Assembly (NCBI GenBank): GCA_037176725.1
Contig: JAZBRS010000037.1
Location: 12,294,001 to 12,358,000 of the forward strand
Reading direction: 5' to 3'
DNA from: Posidonia oceanica
Taxonomy: Eukaryota; Streptophyta; Magnoliopsida; Alismatales; Posidoniaceae
Length of the DNA stretch: 64,000 nt
Shown: in pieces, positions 44,640 to 57,500 of the stretch
How positions within the stretch are numbered: position 1 is the stretch's first letter
Layout: each line of letters starts with the position of its first letter
Position numbers and translations under genes: made by a program
The notes under the pieces: generated by a model
Databases searched by the model: none
What the model was told of the DNA's origin: nothing
What the model saw: the letters and a program-made list of their open reading frames with translations, nothing else

Positions 44640-46413
44640 TGTAGACACCCCATTTTGACAGGCTGAATTAGTGGAATCTCCCTCTGGTGGCTTTTGAACC
44701 AAACACCTTGGCCTAAACCCAAAACCACACCCTTCTTTTCAAACCAAAACTCCAAATCAAAACCCAAAAACAAACATAGAACTACACCCATTTTCCAACC
44801 CAAAAACCCTAGGAAAATCCATCCTTCCTTCAACCTAGGAAACTACACAAAAACCCTAAGAATCTCCCACCAAAACTACTCCCAAAAAGCCTAGAAAACC
44901 TAGGTAAAACCACCCTTTTTCTAAACCCAAAATCCTTCCAAAAAACCTTCCGAAATCCCACTTCAAACCCTAGGTCAAACCTTAGAAACCCTAGGTCACA
45001 CACTCACTCAAAACCACTCCAAATCCAAGCCTTTATCCTTCTCATCTTTCCAAATTATCCTTTTCTCTCTCCTCTTTATCCTCCTTCTCATTCTCCCTCT
45101 TTTCCTCACCTTCTTTCTCCTTTTCTTGCTCTCCGGTGGGCCCATCTTATGCTTCTTTCCTCCCTTTATTTTATCTGTATTTTTATTTCATTTTATTTTA
45201 TCCCATGATTATTTAATCTTTAATTTATTTCCTCCCCTCCCCTTCTTTCTTTCCTTCTCCCTTCCTTCCTTTCTTTCTTTCCTTCTTCCTCTCCTTCTTT
45301 CTTTTCCTTATTTCCACATTAAACCCCTAAAACTCTAATTAAAAAGGAAAACACAAGGAGAAACAAAACAAAACCTTAAAAAGAAATAATTAAAAAACTT
45401 GGACAAACAATTAGAAGAAAAATCCAGCTAAAAAGCAACTAAAGACTAAGAATACAATCCAAAAATATAAAACAAACAAGAGGAGAATACTATTAAAAAA
45501 CAAACAAAAGAAAAATATAATCAAAACAAACAAAAGGAAAGAACCCTCTTAAAAATAATAATAATCAAAAGTAAATCCTAGGAAAGAAGAAACAATCAAA
45601 GAACCTAGGATGAGTAATCAAAAATCAACAGCAAACAATTAACAAACCAGAAGAAACAATTAAAACACAAACTTAAAACAATTTAAAAGACTTAACTAAA
45701 AAGGAAAAAGTGAAAAAACTTAATAAGTAAAACTTAACTTAAAAATAATTAAAAAACTTAACAAACATTTAAACAAACTTAAAAAACAATTTAAAGACAA
45801 ACTTAAGAAAAATTATAAAAACTTAAACAAAACTAAAAGCCCTCTTAACCCTAATTTAAAAAATTAAAAAACAATATTCTAAACCCTAATTTAAAAATCT
45901 TAACGATTTCCAAAACCCCTTTTTTTTTTAATTTCAAACTTTCTTCTTCTTTTTCTCTCTCTTTTCCTCCCTATTTCCCTTTCCTTTTCTTCCTCCCCTT
46001 TTTTCTTTTTTTCTTTTTTTCTTTTCCTTTTTAACTGGCTCGGCCCACTGCAGCAATCTCCCCCCTTCTTTCTTTTTTTTTTGGCGGCCCAGCCCACCTG
46101 CTCCTCCTCCTTCCTTTCTCCTTTCTTTCTCTCCCGACCTGCTTCTTCTTCTTCCTTCTTTCTCCCGCGGCACGCGGCCAACACTAGCTGCCTTCCTTCC
46201 TTTTTCAAAAATCCAGTTTCCCCCCACCATCGCCATCACCCTCGACAGCCACCCCAGCTCTCACAGCCTCTCTCAGCCCTCCCGTCTTTTGGCAGCTCAC
46301 CCCTGCAACGGCAGTTACTCCAGGCCACATCGCGCGTCGCGTCCGACCAGCTCTCCGCTCAGCTCCAGTCTCCCCGCGCTCGTGGATTCAAACTTCCACT
46401 CGAGCGCTCAGCC

Positions 46414-46423
46414 CCGGATAAAA
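46414..46423 (+). promoter_or_regulatory. TATA-like box of LTR C
   Basis: CCGGATAAAA, aligned with the boxes in LTRs A and D, with GGCCCA motifs at 46042 and 46086 upstream. Confidence 0.45.
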
Positions 46424-46608
46424 CCATTCCTTTGCCAACTCCTTCACCACCTTTTTCAGAAATTGAGAAAGCCAGAGAGAGCGTGAGAGAGAGCCAGCAT
46501 CCTTCCTTCTTCTTCTGCAAAATTCCAACCTTCCTTCACCCAGCAACAGCCCCCTCCAAGCCTCCAAACACTTGCATTTTCCTCCCCAATCCACACCCAA
46601 ATACCCAG

Positions 46609-47064
46609 CATCCAATCCCCCACTTCACCGCCCAACCATTCCCCAGAAATCGAACCCAAACACCCTGAACCTCCACCCACACACAGACCTCCTTCCACCT
46701 CCGAATTCCCAGCCCCGCAGTTCACAGAATCCCCTCCAACTCCTCCACCCTACTCACCGAACCACCAGCTTCACAGACCACCCTACACTTCACTCCCAGA
46801 CCCACTACAGCCCCCATACACCACAGCAAACACCTGCATCCAATCCCCCACTTCACCACCCAGCCATTCCCCAGAAACCAAACCCAAACACCCTGAACCT
46901 CCACCCACACACAGACCCCCTTCCACCTCCGAATTCCCAGCCCCGCAGTTCACAGAATCCCCTCCATCTCCTCCACCCTACTCATCGAACCACCAGCTTC
47001 TCAGACCACCCTACACTTCACTCCCAGACCCACTACAACCCCCATACACCACAGCAAACACCTG
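46609..47064 (+). repeat. 228-bp tandem duplication in LTR C
   Basis: Two near-identical copies starting CATCCAATCCCCCACTTCAC at 46609 and 46837. Only a few differences are seen, so the event is recent relative to LTR decay. 228 is divisible by 3, which explains the 202-codon open frame 46572-47180; I do not regard that as a gene. Confidence 0.88.
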
Positions 47065-48905
47065 CACCCGACTTCTACCCAAAATCCTCCAATCTCTCCA
47101 CTGACCCAATTCGAACCCCTCTCTACCTTCACCAAGCCTCCAGCAATCCACCGGAGGGTTTCACTCGGCCCAGAGAGTAACAGAACTCCACCTCCGCCTC
47201 AGCTCCATAGAGAGCTACCCAAAAATCCCATCTCTGCTTGCAAGCATGCGACCTCACTCTAGACCTGCTGCTGAGCTCCGGAAAGACATCAGCAACTCGT
47301 CCGGATCGTCACGTGCCGCCGGGAGAGCCCACAGTAGCTGCACCATCCTCACCGGCTCCTGCTCAACCCACTGAGGTCAGGGGAGCGATCCAGCCACGCA
47401 AAAAGGTACTCCTCCTCACCAGTAGTTTAGTTTTCCCCCCGTCTTGCTTCCCAGCCCCTTAGATTTAGGTTTTGGTCCCTGTCGCGCTGAGTCGTCGCCA
47501 CCGTGGAGTCTTCTTCTCTATCGAGCTCGCTCTGCGCAGACCCAGCTCCAGACGTCCACAGCCCCCACCGACGATGCTCCGAGCTCCGTGGAGGTCCCAG
47601 GAGCTTCGCTCTATCCTCCGCTTCCGCCGGGAACGCCCGCAGCAACCGGACCATCTCTTGCACCTTCTGCAGAGCTCTGTTGGTGCCTCCCGCGTGCTCA
47701 GGCCTCCGTCATGCACCGCTGGTTACCCTCCGACCTTCGAGGAGGTCCCCTGCAGCCCGCCGATGCTCCTGCTTTGCCGGTTCGGCCCTCCTTCTCCGGT
47801 GCAGGCAGCTGCAATTCCCTGCTACAGTGCGGCCATTATAATAATCCCATTAGTTTCGTTTCATTTTATTTTTCTATTAACTTAGATATTTTACCATCGT
47901 ATTGCATTAGTTCCCTGTAGTTTTATTTATTTTCTTTTAGGTCTAGCTGCAGTTTAAGTTTGATTTAAATCTAAAAAAAAACTATATTACATTGCATGAA
48001 ATCTCTGTAGTTTCTTTTATTTGCATGTTAGTCCTGCTGTAGTTTAAAAACTTCTGATTTTATTTGCTTGCAGCCAAGCTTTTTATTTAATTTGCATTTT
48101 AGTCCCTCTATAGTTCAAAGCTTTTTAGTTTTCTTTAGTTTTAGCCCCGTAACTTATTTTTATTGCATTTTAGTTCTGCTGTAGTTCAAAATACTTTACT
48201 GTCTCTTAGTTTTCAGTCCAGCTATTTATTTATTTTACATCTAGGTCTTGTGGTTGTTTAATGTCATTTAAATGCACTTTTTTAGCTTATTACATTGCTC
48301 TTAACTCTTGCTATTTATTTATTTTGCAAATCAGTCCTCTGAGAAGTTGTTAAATTTATTTAATTTCATACTTTACCATATTACATTGCACTTTTATCCC
48401 GCATTATTTTATTATTGCTTTCCAGTCCTCTGCATGTTACAAAAATCATTTAATCTCATTCTTTACCATATTAAATTGCATTTTAGCCCTTGCATGTATT
48501 TAATTTGCATTTTAGTCCACTACATGCATTCACAGCATTGATTTAAATTGCATTTTTTCCATATTGCATTGCATTTCAGACCCTGCATTTTATTGCATTT
48601 GCACTTAGGTCCTCAGTCCATTCAGATTTCATTTAATCCTGTTGTAAAACCTTATTGCATTATTAAAAAAACCAGAGTCTTGTTTTTATTGCATCCAGAC
48701 CCTTAGGTTTGCATATTCATTGCATTTAGGTCCCTGGCTTTGCATTTAGTTGCATCCAGGTCCCTATCTTTTCAAAATCATTGCATTTAGGTCCTTAGCT
48801 TTGCATTTAGTTGCATCCAGGCCCCTAATAGTGAACCTGATTTCGATCGGTGCACGCGAGCTTTGGCATCGTGCATGGATGATCTGAACACCGAGATTAC
48901 TACAG

Positions 48906-48923
48906 TGGCGACTCCGCTGGGGA
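48906..48923 (+). promoter_or_regulatory. Primer-binding site of element C (tRNA-Arg)
   Basis: TGGCGACTCCGCTGGGGA one base after the LTR end, identical to the site in D. Confidence 0.9.
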
Positions 48924-50024
48924 AAACTAGACTCCGGCTTTTGTTTTGGTTTCTCGCTCGCTTGTTTTGCCTGCCTTGTGCCTTTGCCCTCTTTTGCCTG
49001 TTTGTTTGCTCCCCTGTGCCAACTTCTAGTGAGTCGCATCGTGGCAACTCTGCTTAGGATTTGCACCTGCTTCGCCTTGGCATGCTTTGTTATTTGCTTT
49101 GCTCTCTCTACTTTGACTTTCTTGCTTGTTTGCTTGCTTTATCCTTTGTTCTATTCTTATTTGCTTTACTGCTTACTTGACTTTACTTTCTTTATCTGTT
49201 GGCTTTTTACCATTTTATTTCTCACTTAATGCATGTCTACATACTTGTTTGGCAACAACACATGCTTTTTGAGTGATGAATGCTTCTTTTACACACTTGC
49301 TATGCCACTAAACACGCACATGCCCTGTATAAATGCCTTTTGATATGATGAATGTTTTCCCTTCACTATTATGCTCACAAACACCTGCACATGCCATGCA
49401 CTTGCCTTTTGCAGTGATGTATGTTGTTTGCCTGCCATATTTGTTTGATTTTCTTCCCTTTTGCACGTGCCATGTCTAGGATAGTAGAGACTGATTGCTT
49501 TCCCAATGGTTAACTAAAAATTGCAAGTAAAAAGAAGTTTTAGGAGCAACTAGAGACCTCAACAAACCTGCACCCCCTTTGAGTTAATAAAACATGCAAG
49601 ATAAAAAACTCTAATCATTTGCATGAAGCATCATATAGGGCATGCATCCTCTCATCTGAGTCCACCTATTAGTATGCGAAGGACGGTCCTGACCTCTTGT
49701 TCCACTGCTTTTGGCGTGGCCCAAGTCAGTCGGTTTGTCCTCCCTTGTCTAGGGGTCGTGTCGGTGCTAGTGGAGGGTACTACCCACGCTTTGGCGGGGT
49801 CAGGGCCACCAACGCACCACCCTGTTATTACCTGAGCTTTGGCTAGGATTTAGACAGGGGACCTACTTTTTCTGGCCTGAGTCGGTGACTCGTACACCTG
49901 TGAGTAACCGAAGTAGGCTACCTACTAGGATACACTAGATTGGTGAGGGAGAGCATGCTAGAAAGCATACATGTCATTCATGCCACTAATTTAACACATT
50001 TGCATCTTTCTTTCAGTTTCTAAT
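48924..50024 (+). other. Leader of element C
   Basis: T-rich non-coding sequence starting ACTAGACTCCGGCTTTTG, with a degenerate PBS copy TGGCAACTCTGCTTAGGA at 49042 and the conserved leader block at about 49619-49950. Ends at the junction with E, flank CTAAT. Confidence 0.75.
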
Positions 50025-52192
50025 TGTAGTAATCCCAATCAGAATCAGGCTTACTATTAGTGGCGAAGTCCGAGGAGGAGGGCTCAACTCGAAAACACTT
50101 AAAACAGAGGAGAAAAGATAAGAAAAGAACAAGATAAGACAATTTAGAGTCGCCATCGTGTCTATTATCGGGAGACAAGGAAAACCGGGGGAAATGCGTG
50201 AGTTAACACACAAAACCAAGCAAGAAATGCAAAGCAAAGCAATGCAAAGGAAAACAAATGCAAATGAATGCAAATGAGATGACTCATGCCTAGGATAAGG
50301 GCAATATGGTCATTACGGGCCAAAAGACTGGGCAAGGACTCCTGTTACATGCAGGGAAGGTGTTAGGCACCCTCGACACGCCCGAGAATCGATCTTTCTA
50401 GGCTTACGCTCGCATACGCAGGGAAATGCAGGTTTGAATGCCTAAATGCCAATGAATGCCTGAATGAATGCTCATAGGTGTGCTCTAAGTGGTGGGATGC
50501 AAAGCAGGAAAGTAAACGTGCAGTCTAAGTGCTCAGCAACGCTGTCTGTGTTCCGAACCGGGCAGAACCTGGCTCGTGAGAACTCCAGGCAGTAAGCATC
50601 ACTGTCCTATATGCAAACGCAAGCGAAAAAGCAAAACGACGGTAAAACCAAGCAATGCAGGCGACATGCAAAGGAAAACGGCATAAGGCACGCAAAACAA
50701 TGTGAGAAGCGGAAGCGGCACGCAAAATGATGCAAGAAAACAAGATCGGTACGCAAAACAATGCGAGAAAGCAAAGCAGCACGCAAAACGGTGCAAGAAA
50801 GCAAAGCGACACGAAAAACGGTGCCAAGACAGAGTGGGCACGCAAAACAGTGCCAGGAAACGAAGCGGGCATGCAAAACGGTGCCAGAAAATGAAGCAGG
50901 CACGCAAAACGGTGCCAAGAGCAAATCGGGCACGCGAAACGGTGCCAAAAGCAGAGCGGGCACGCAAAACGGTGCCGAAAGCAAAGTAGGCACGCAAAAT
51001 GGTGCCAAAAGTAGAGCGGGCACGCAAAACGGTGCCAAAAGCAAAGCGGGCATGCGAAACGGTGCCAAATGCAGAGCGGGCACGCAAAACGGTGCCAAAA
51101 AACGAAACGGGCACGCAAAACGGTGCTAGAAGCAAAGCGGGCACGTGAAACGGTGCCAAAAGCAGAGCGGACACGCAAAACGGTGCCAAAAGCAGAGCGG
51201 ACACGCAAAACGGTGCCAAAAGCAGAGCGGACACGCGAAACGGTGCCAAGGAAGAGGCGGGCGCGCGAAACGGTGCCAAAAGCGAAGCGGAATAAAACAT
51301 TGACAAAGCCATGCAGATGCAAATGCAAAGAGAGAGGACAAGAGAAGCGAAAGGAGAAGTAAATAGTGCATGTGTGAGAACAGACACTGTTTAAGGGCCA
51401 CGCAGAGTAGGTGTGAAGACCTACAATGGGGAGAATAAGCAAGTGGAAGAATCACCTCCATTTTGCAACTGTTTCCCACTAAACCGTCCCACGATATTTC
51501 TCGCACGCTGTCCAAAGCTCGCAGTGCGATCAGATCGTGAAAAAGGGGGAAGAAAGTCGTAATTAGTGGTGAATCCAGAGGAAACACAACACAAAGCACT
51601 TGGGAATACACGAAAAAGGGGAGCAGAGCTGATAGATAAGAGGAGGAAGTCCTATTCTACATGTTCCAGGAAACAGAAAGCGAAAACGATGCATGCAATG
51701 CAAATGGTGTGCAAATGAATGCTGTGCAGGGGTTCGGGAGGACTTACCTGGGAAATCTGAAGCCTGTTCTGAGATCTGCTTGGTCCATGCTGAAGTGCGC
51801 TCCACCGGGGTCGTCCAGGTAGCTTGGTTGAGAAGATCCAACGGCCGGATCTGAAGATATCCCAGCTTCAAGGCAGAGAGGCCAGAACAGGCGAGAAGAA
51901 TGGATCTAAGTGTAAAGGAGGTCCTGGGGGTGTGCGGAACAGGTCCTCCCCTGTGAATGGGAGCTAAGAGTGTTTAAGTGTGTGCAAGGAATGCAAAAAT
52001 GCAAGAATGCATGGGTGCAATGCATGCAAAATGCAAGAAAAGACCTAAGGATGATTTTTCAGAAAATTGGGGACTTAAATGCAATTTTTGAAAGAATGGG
52101 GGTCTAAATGCAAAGATTTTGAAAAGTTCGGGGCTTTTTATGCAAGATTTTTGAAAGCTTAGGGGTTTGAATGCAATTTTGCAAGATGCAGG
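50025..52192 (-). repeat. Element E: 3' part of a long Ogre-like LTR, minus strand
   Basis: The left edge is the reverse complement of GGGATTACTACA, an LTR 3' end. Reading leftwards-to-rightwards on plus it holds, in reverse, the U5 end, the PBS-like word, the conserved block (50330-50420), the 30-bp array (50690-51290), the GCGAGCTTTGG hairpin (about 51500-51530) and the donor-like site (51742-51747). It breaks off at 52192 inside the TTGCATTT tract, where element D inserted. Whether E is a solo LTR or a full element cannot be seen. Confidence 0.82.
50690..51290 (-). repeat. 30-bp LTR array, about 20 units (element E)
   Basis: Minus-strand unit GGCACCGTTTTGCGTGCC plus a 12-bp variable part, at strict 30-bp spacing. 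The unit contains a GGCAC/GTGCC inverted repeat. Frames of 262 and 305 codons on the minus strand and 122 on the plus strand arise from the lack of stops in the array. Confidence 0.93.
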
Positions 52193-54095
52193 TGTTGACA
52201 CCCCATCTTGGCAGGCTTGGACCCTTGGAGCCCTCTTGGTGATTGCTGGATCAAACCCCAACCAAACCCTAGCCCTAATCCTCCTCTTTACCCCTCAAAA
52301 ATAGCCTGTTTTGACCTAAACCTTTACCCCCCTTCCCAACCTCAAAACCTAACCAAAATCCATAGGGAAACCCACCAACATCCACTCAACAAACCTACCC
52401 AAAGACCTAGGAATTTCCAAACCTAACCCATTCCCAAAAACCCTAGAAAACTTAGGTAAAACTATCCTTTTTCTACACCTTGAAACCCCTCCAAAACCTC
52501 TTTAGAATCAAACCAAAACTTCAAGACCAACACTAGAGACCTTAGGCTGCCCACTCACCAATTCTCACCCCATCCCAAGACCTTTAAGACCCTCTTTCAC
52601 TCAAATTATCCTTTCCTCTCTCCGAGATTATCATTTTCTCTCTCCTCTCTCTCTCCTGATTATCATCTCTCTTTTCATCCCTTTCTGATCCTTTTTCTGG
52701 TCTGGCTGTGGGCCCTCTCTGTGCTTCTATCCTTCCTCTATCTTATCCCTATCTTTACCCCATTTTTAACACTTTTTCTGAATTTTTAAAAATCGTTTTC
52801 CTCCAACCTATCTTTTTTCCTTTTATCTCCCTCCTTTTTCCATTTCTTTCCTCCTTCTCTTTTCTTTTTCTCCCTTTTGCAAAAATCCACAAAAACCCAT
52901 AAAAATCTGCAAAACCTCAAAACATAAAACAACAAATCAGTACCCTAAGAAAAACAATTAAAAAAATATATTAAACAAGCCATTAACAACCTAAACTTAA
53001 CTCAAACAAGCTAAAAAGAAAACTAAACATGCAAACAAAAAATGCAAAACAAATCAAAAGAAAACACTGAAAAATCAAGGAAAAAGCTAAAATAAAATCA
53101 AAACCCACCGAAGGTAAAAACCCATCAGAAGAATTAAAAAGCAAACCCAAAAAGAAGAATTAAAAAATCAAACACTAAAACAAGTAATTAAAGAAAGCAA
53201 AAGACTTAACTTAATAAACATAGGAAAAACAATTTAAAAACTTAATTAAAAAAGAAAGGAAAAACACATCTGAAAAGCCTAAAAAACACCCTATCAAACC
53301 AGAAAAATCCAACTAAAAACTCCAAGAAAAATCAATAAATAAAAATCAAAACATAACTTAAAAGACTTAAAAGAAAGAAACCCTAAGAAGACTACAACTT
53401 TAAAATCTAAAACCAACCCTAAATTAATACAAAATAAATCCTAAAAAATCCTAATCAATATTCTGAATGTCCAACAAGGGAAACACAATTTTCAAAACAA
53501 TTTAAAAAAGGGTTTAACAAACATTTAATCAAGAGAAAACTAATCAAAAGCAAAACCAAAACCCTAAAACCCTAATCAAGCCCAAAACACATTAATCAAC
53601 TCAAAATGACCATTAAAAATCTTAATCAAAATCCTAATCTAAAGCACAACTCTTCTGATATTTTCAATTATTTTTAGTTTATTTTTACCTACTTTATTTC
53701 CCCATTCTACCCTCTCTTTATTCCTTCCTTCTTTCTTTCTTTCTTTCTTTCTTTCCTTACTGGGCTCAATCCGGCCCGTTTCTTCTTTTTTTTCTTTTTT
53801 TCCTTCTTTTTTCTCGGCCCGCAGCAGTCCGGCCCGCTTCCCTCTCCTCTTTCTTCTTCCTCTCCTCCTCTATGTTCTTCTCCACCAGTTCCCTTCCCGC
53901 GAGCTGCTGCCTACAGCATTCCCTCCTTCATTTAAATTCGAACCATCCATCCCGTCGTCTACAGCAGCTCGCCGCTCCTCCTTCATCTCAGCGCCTTTTC
54001 CGGAGGCTTTGAATGCCGGTCGACTCGCCGACATCCATCGCGTCTGCTGCAGTGACGCCGATGAGTTTGAATTCAGCAGCGCGCCAGCAGCAGCT

Positions 54096-54106
54096 CCGGA
54101 TATAAG
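54096..54106 (+). promoter_or_regulatory. TATA box of LTR D
   Basis: CCGGATATAAG, the best TATA match of the three aligned LTR boxes. The likely transcript start is about 30 bp downstream (TTCCTTCCTTCAAAG), leaving an R-U5 of about 4 kb. Predicted from sequence only. Confidence 0.55.
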
Positions 54107-57100
54107 TCCCCGTTCCTTCCTTCAAAGAAGGTCGACCTTCAGTTGGCAGTGAGAAGAGGGCAAGAAAGGCAATCAGAGAGAACAAGGAGAGAGCGAACCA
54201 GTGCGAGAGCAATCAGACCAGAATCCGGATTTTCCTTCCACCTGTGCTGCCTCCCTTCTCCTGGGCATTTCATCCAATTCCCGAGTGAAGAGAGAGCAAG
54301 AGAGAGTGTTTGAGAGCCACCTTTGCATCCCGGAGAGGAGTCTCCACTTCAGACCGATCCCCGCACCCAATTCTCCCCTTCTCTTCTCTGAAAAATTCCG
54401 CAAGTGTCCTTCTTTCTTTTCCAATCCCCCAGCACCACTTCAGACCCCCATCTTTCCCCCATTTACTCCCCCAACTTCACCCAACACACAGCCAGTTCCC
54501 TTCACCATCTCCCGGCCATTCCACCTGCTGAAACCACCTCTGATCACCCGACACTCCCACAGCAACCCAACTCCGACCCCCTCAGCAATTTCCTCCACTC
54601 CAGTCCACCATTGCCTCCCAAAATCCACCCAGATAATCCCCAAACCTTCTCCTTTCCAAAGCCTCCGGCCTCGAACCCAACCGCTCACCACAGACCAAGA
54701 ATTCCACAACAAACACCTCAGCCTCCCACAGACCAAAATTCGACCCAATTCCCAAACCTCTTCCACGCCTTCCAGAACCCCTCTCCAAGCATCCAGCGTC
54801 GCTCGCCAGACTCCTAGCAACCTCCCGGAGGGCTCCATCCGAGCCGACGAGCAACAGACACCTCCCCCGGCCTCCGGCTGTCACCTGTGAACCCAAATCA
54901 GCCGAATCACCACCCGAGCTGCGAAGCTTCCGTCTGACCATCTGGGAAGCACCGGAGGGACGTTCAGAAGTCGCTCCAACCTTCGCGAGCGACGGACGAC
55001 GCCCGCTGCGACCGGACGATCTCCGTCGACCGGCTCTGGAACCGCTGACGTCGGGGGGACGACTCAGACGCGGAAAGAGGTAAACTTTGTTTCCATTAGC
55101 TTCCTCTTCTTCTTCTCTCGCTTCCCTGCCCTCTAGAATAGACTTTCCAGCCTTCCTGCTCCGAGTCAAGCTCCGGTCAGACCCTTCTTCTCCGGCGACG
55201 TTCTCCGGACATCACGACGCTCCAGCCAGTGGAACCCGACCCCGGCGATCCCCGGAGCTCCGCACAGACGGCAGGAGGCTCCTCCGGTCTTCAGAACGCA
55301 GCTCCGCTGCGTCGAGTGGCCGGACCGAGTTCCAGAAGTCCCGCAGACCTCCGGTGGGCATTCCGGCGCGTTCCAGGCATCGTCGCCCCTCGCCGATCGT
55401 CGCCCTGCCTCCGTCGGCCCCAGGAGCAGCACCTCCGCCGGTCTGCGCGTCTCCAAGCTCCCTGTGCCGGCGTTCATGGGCGCTGGCAGCTTGCTGCTAC
55501 AGTGCCCATGTCGCTGGAGTTGTTACTGTGTGTTTATTTTATTCTAGCTAAAGTTTTTAAGTAAATATTGCATATCTGTCCTAAGTTTTTTTCATTTTTA
55601 CATTCCAGTCCTTATTTCATTTATTCTGCTTGGTTTTTAATTAAATACTTTGCTAAATTGCATGATCTGTTTATGTTTTTCAGTATTTGCAATGTGGTCC
55701 ATTTACTGTGCTGTGCTGTTATAATATTTTGCATTTTAGCCCCTCTGTTTTCGTATTTTGCATGTAAGTCCTGCACTAAATCATTTTATTTAAATGCATC
55801 ATCTTTACCATACTGCATTGCATCCTGGCCCCCTGCATGTTTTTATTTTTGCATTTAAGTCTCATGCACTGTAGAACTTAGGATTTATTTTTTATTTTTG
55901 CATACTGCATTGCATATTTGCCCCTCTGCTTTATCATTTTTGCATTTAGGTCCATTTTAAATGGACAATAACTGTGCTGCATGCATTTTAACTTATTGTA
56001 TTGCATTTTTAACCCCATATTTTCCAAAAATTGCATTGCAGTCCTGTCATTTGATTTTCAGAGCATGTTTTCTATACTAAATTGCATTATCAGCCCCTGC
56101 ATGATTTCAAAATCATACCTAGGTCCTTGCATGTTTTAAAAAATCATGTGAAAAGACCATTTTGCCCCTAGGTTGCATCTTAGCTCCTATACCTACCAAA
56201 TTGCATACAGACCTTCCACTAGCATTCCCAGACTCCCCAGGACCTTGTTTTCTGGAAAATTTGCATTTTAGACCCTAGTTTTTTCAAAATTGGACTCTGA
56301 CCTCTTTTGGTTTCAAAACCTCTTTCAAAGCATACCCTCTTTTCAAAACACCTTTCTGAGCCTAGTTTTTTTTGCAAAATGGACCTCTGTCCTCCCCTGT
56401 TTTCAAAACCCCTTCCTGTGGACCCCTGTTTTCTGGAAAACTTGCATCTTTAGCCCCTTTCTTTTTCAAAATGCTTCCTGAACTCCTGGTTTTTCTCAAG
56501 TTACTTCTCTTTGCTTTTTCTTACTTTTGCATGCATCCTGCATTCATCTAGTCCTGCATATCAGCATCTTCTTGCACACACTAAGCACTTCTAGCTCCCC
56601 TTCACCTGGGAGGACCCTTTGCACACCCCTAGGACCCCCCTGAACACCTAGATCTGTTCTTCTCCCCTGTTCTGGCCCTTCTGCCTTGGAGCTGCGATAT
56701 CTTCCAATCCAACCGTTGGATCTTCTCAAGTAAGCTGCCCAGGCGACCGCAGTGAAGCGCTCTTCAGCATGGACTAGACAGATTTCAGATCAGGCTCCCG
56801 GATTTCCAAGTATGTCCTCCTGAACCCCTGCATTGCATTCATTTGCATGCCATTTGCACAGTTTTCCTTGTTTTCGCTTTCTGTCTCTTCGAGCATGTAG
56901 AATAGGACTTCCCCTTTCTGCTTGTCTATTCAAATCCCCATTTTGCGTACTCCTGTGTGTTTTGTGTTGAGTTTTCCTTGGATTTGCCACTTAATGTGAC
57001 TTTCTTCCCCCTTTTCCACGATCCGATCGCATCGCGAGCTTTGGGCAGCATGCGAGACACACCGTGGAACGGTTTAGTGGGAAACAGTCGCTAAGAGGTG

Positions 57101-57279
57101 GTAATCCCTCCGTTTGCACACTCTCCCCTCTGTAGGTCTTCACACCTACTCTGAGTGGTCCTGAACGACGTCTGTTCTTACACACGCGTTGTTTTGACTC
57201 CCCTTTGACCTTTTCTAATCACTTTCTGCATTCTTGCATTCTCATGGCTTTTTCCGAGGTTTTGCTTCGCTGTTTTGGC

Positions 57280-57500
57280 ACCGTTTTGCGTGCCTGCTCT
57301 CGTTTTGGCACCGTTTTGCGTGCCCTTCTGTTTTCTTGTCTCGTTTTGCATGTTGCCTTGTTTTCCGCTCGTTTTGCGTGCCGGTTTCGTTCTTTTGTAC
57401 CGTTTTGCGTGCCATTCTGTTTTCTCGTCTTGTTTTGCGCACCGTTTTCGCTCTTTTGCATCGTTTTGCGCGCATTGCTCATTTCTCGCCTCGTTTTGCG
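57280..57500 (+). repeat. 30-bp LTR array (about 7 units, element D)
   Basis: GGCACCGTTTTGCGTGCC units at about 57277 and 57309, then diverged units to about 57500. Shortest intact array among the long LTRs apart from those of B. Confidence 0.85.

Larger units (their letters stand above)
44640..48904 (+). repeat. 5' LTR of element C (4265 bp, internally deleted)
   Basis: TGTAGACACCCCATT to GAGATTACTACA. The first 4.2 kb follow the usual order: AAACCCTA words, A-rich tract, GCCCA motifs and TATA-like box (46414), C-rich region, TTGCATTT.AGTCC tract. At about 48828 it jumps from GCATCCAGGCCCCT straight to AATAGTGAACCTGATTT, the last 75 bp of the LTR. The 30-bp array, the GTGCCTAACACC block and the PBS-like word are therefore missing. 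Confidence 0.85.
44640..50024 (+). mobile_element. Element C: 5' LTR, PBS and leader, interrupted
   Basis: A 5' LTR followed by a perfect tRNA-Arg PBS and 1.1 kb of leader. At 50024 it is cut by the minus-strand LTR of element E, shortly before gag would start, as judged from the leaders of B and D. The remainder should lie right of the window. Confidence 0.85.

Noticed and set aside
46572..47180. 202-codon proline-rich ORF in LTR C
   Set aside because: Produced by a 228-bp in-frame tandem duplication of C-rich LTR sequence; not conserved in the other LTRs.
50525..51442. Minus-strand ORFs of 305 and 262 codons with repeated peptides
   Set aside because: They lie on the 30-bp array, whose length is a multiple of 3 and which lacks stops in several frames on both strands. 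No start, domain or conservation supports coding.
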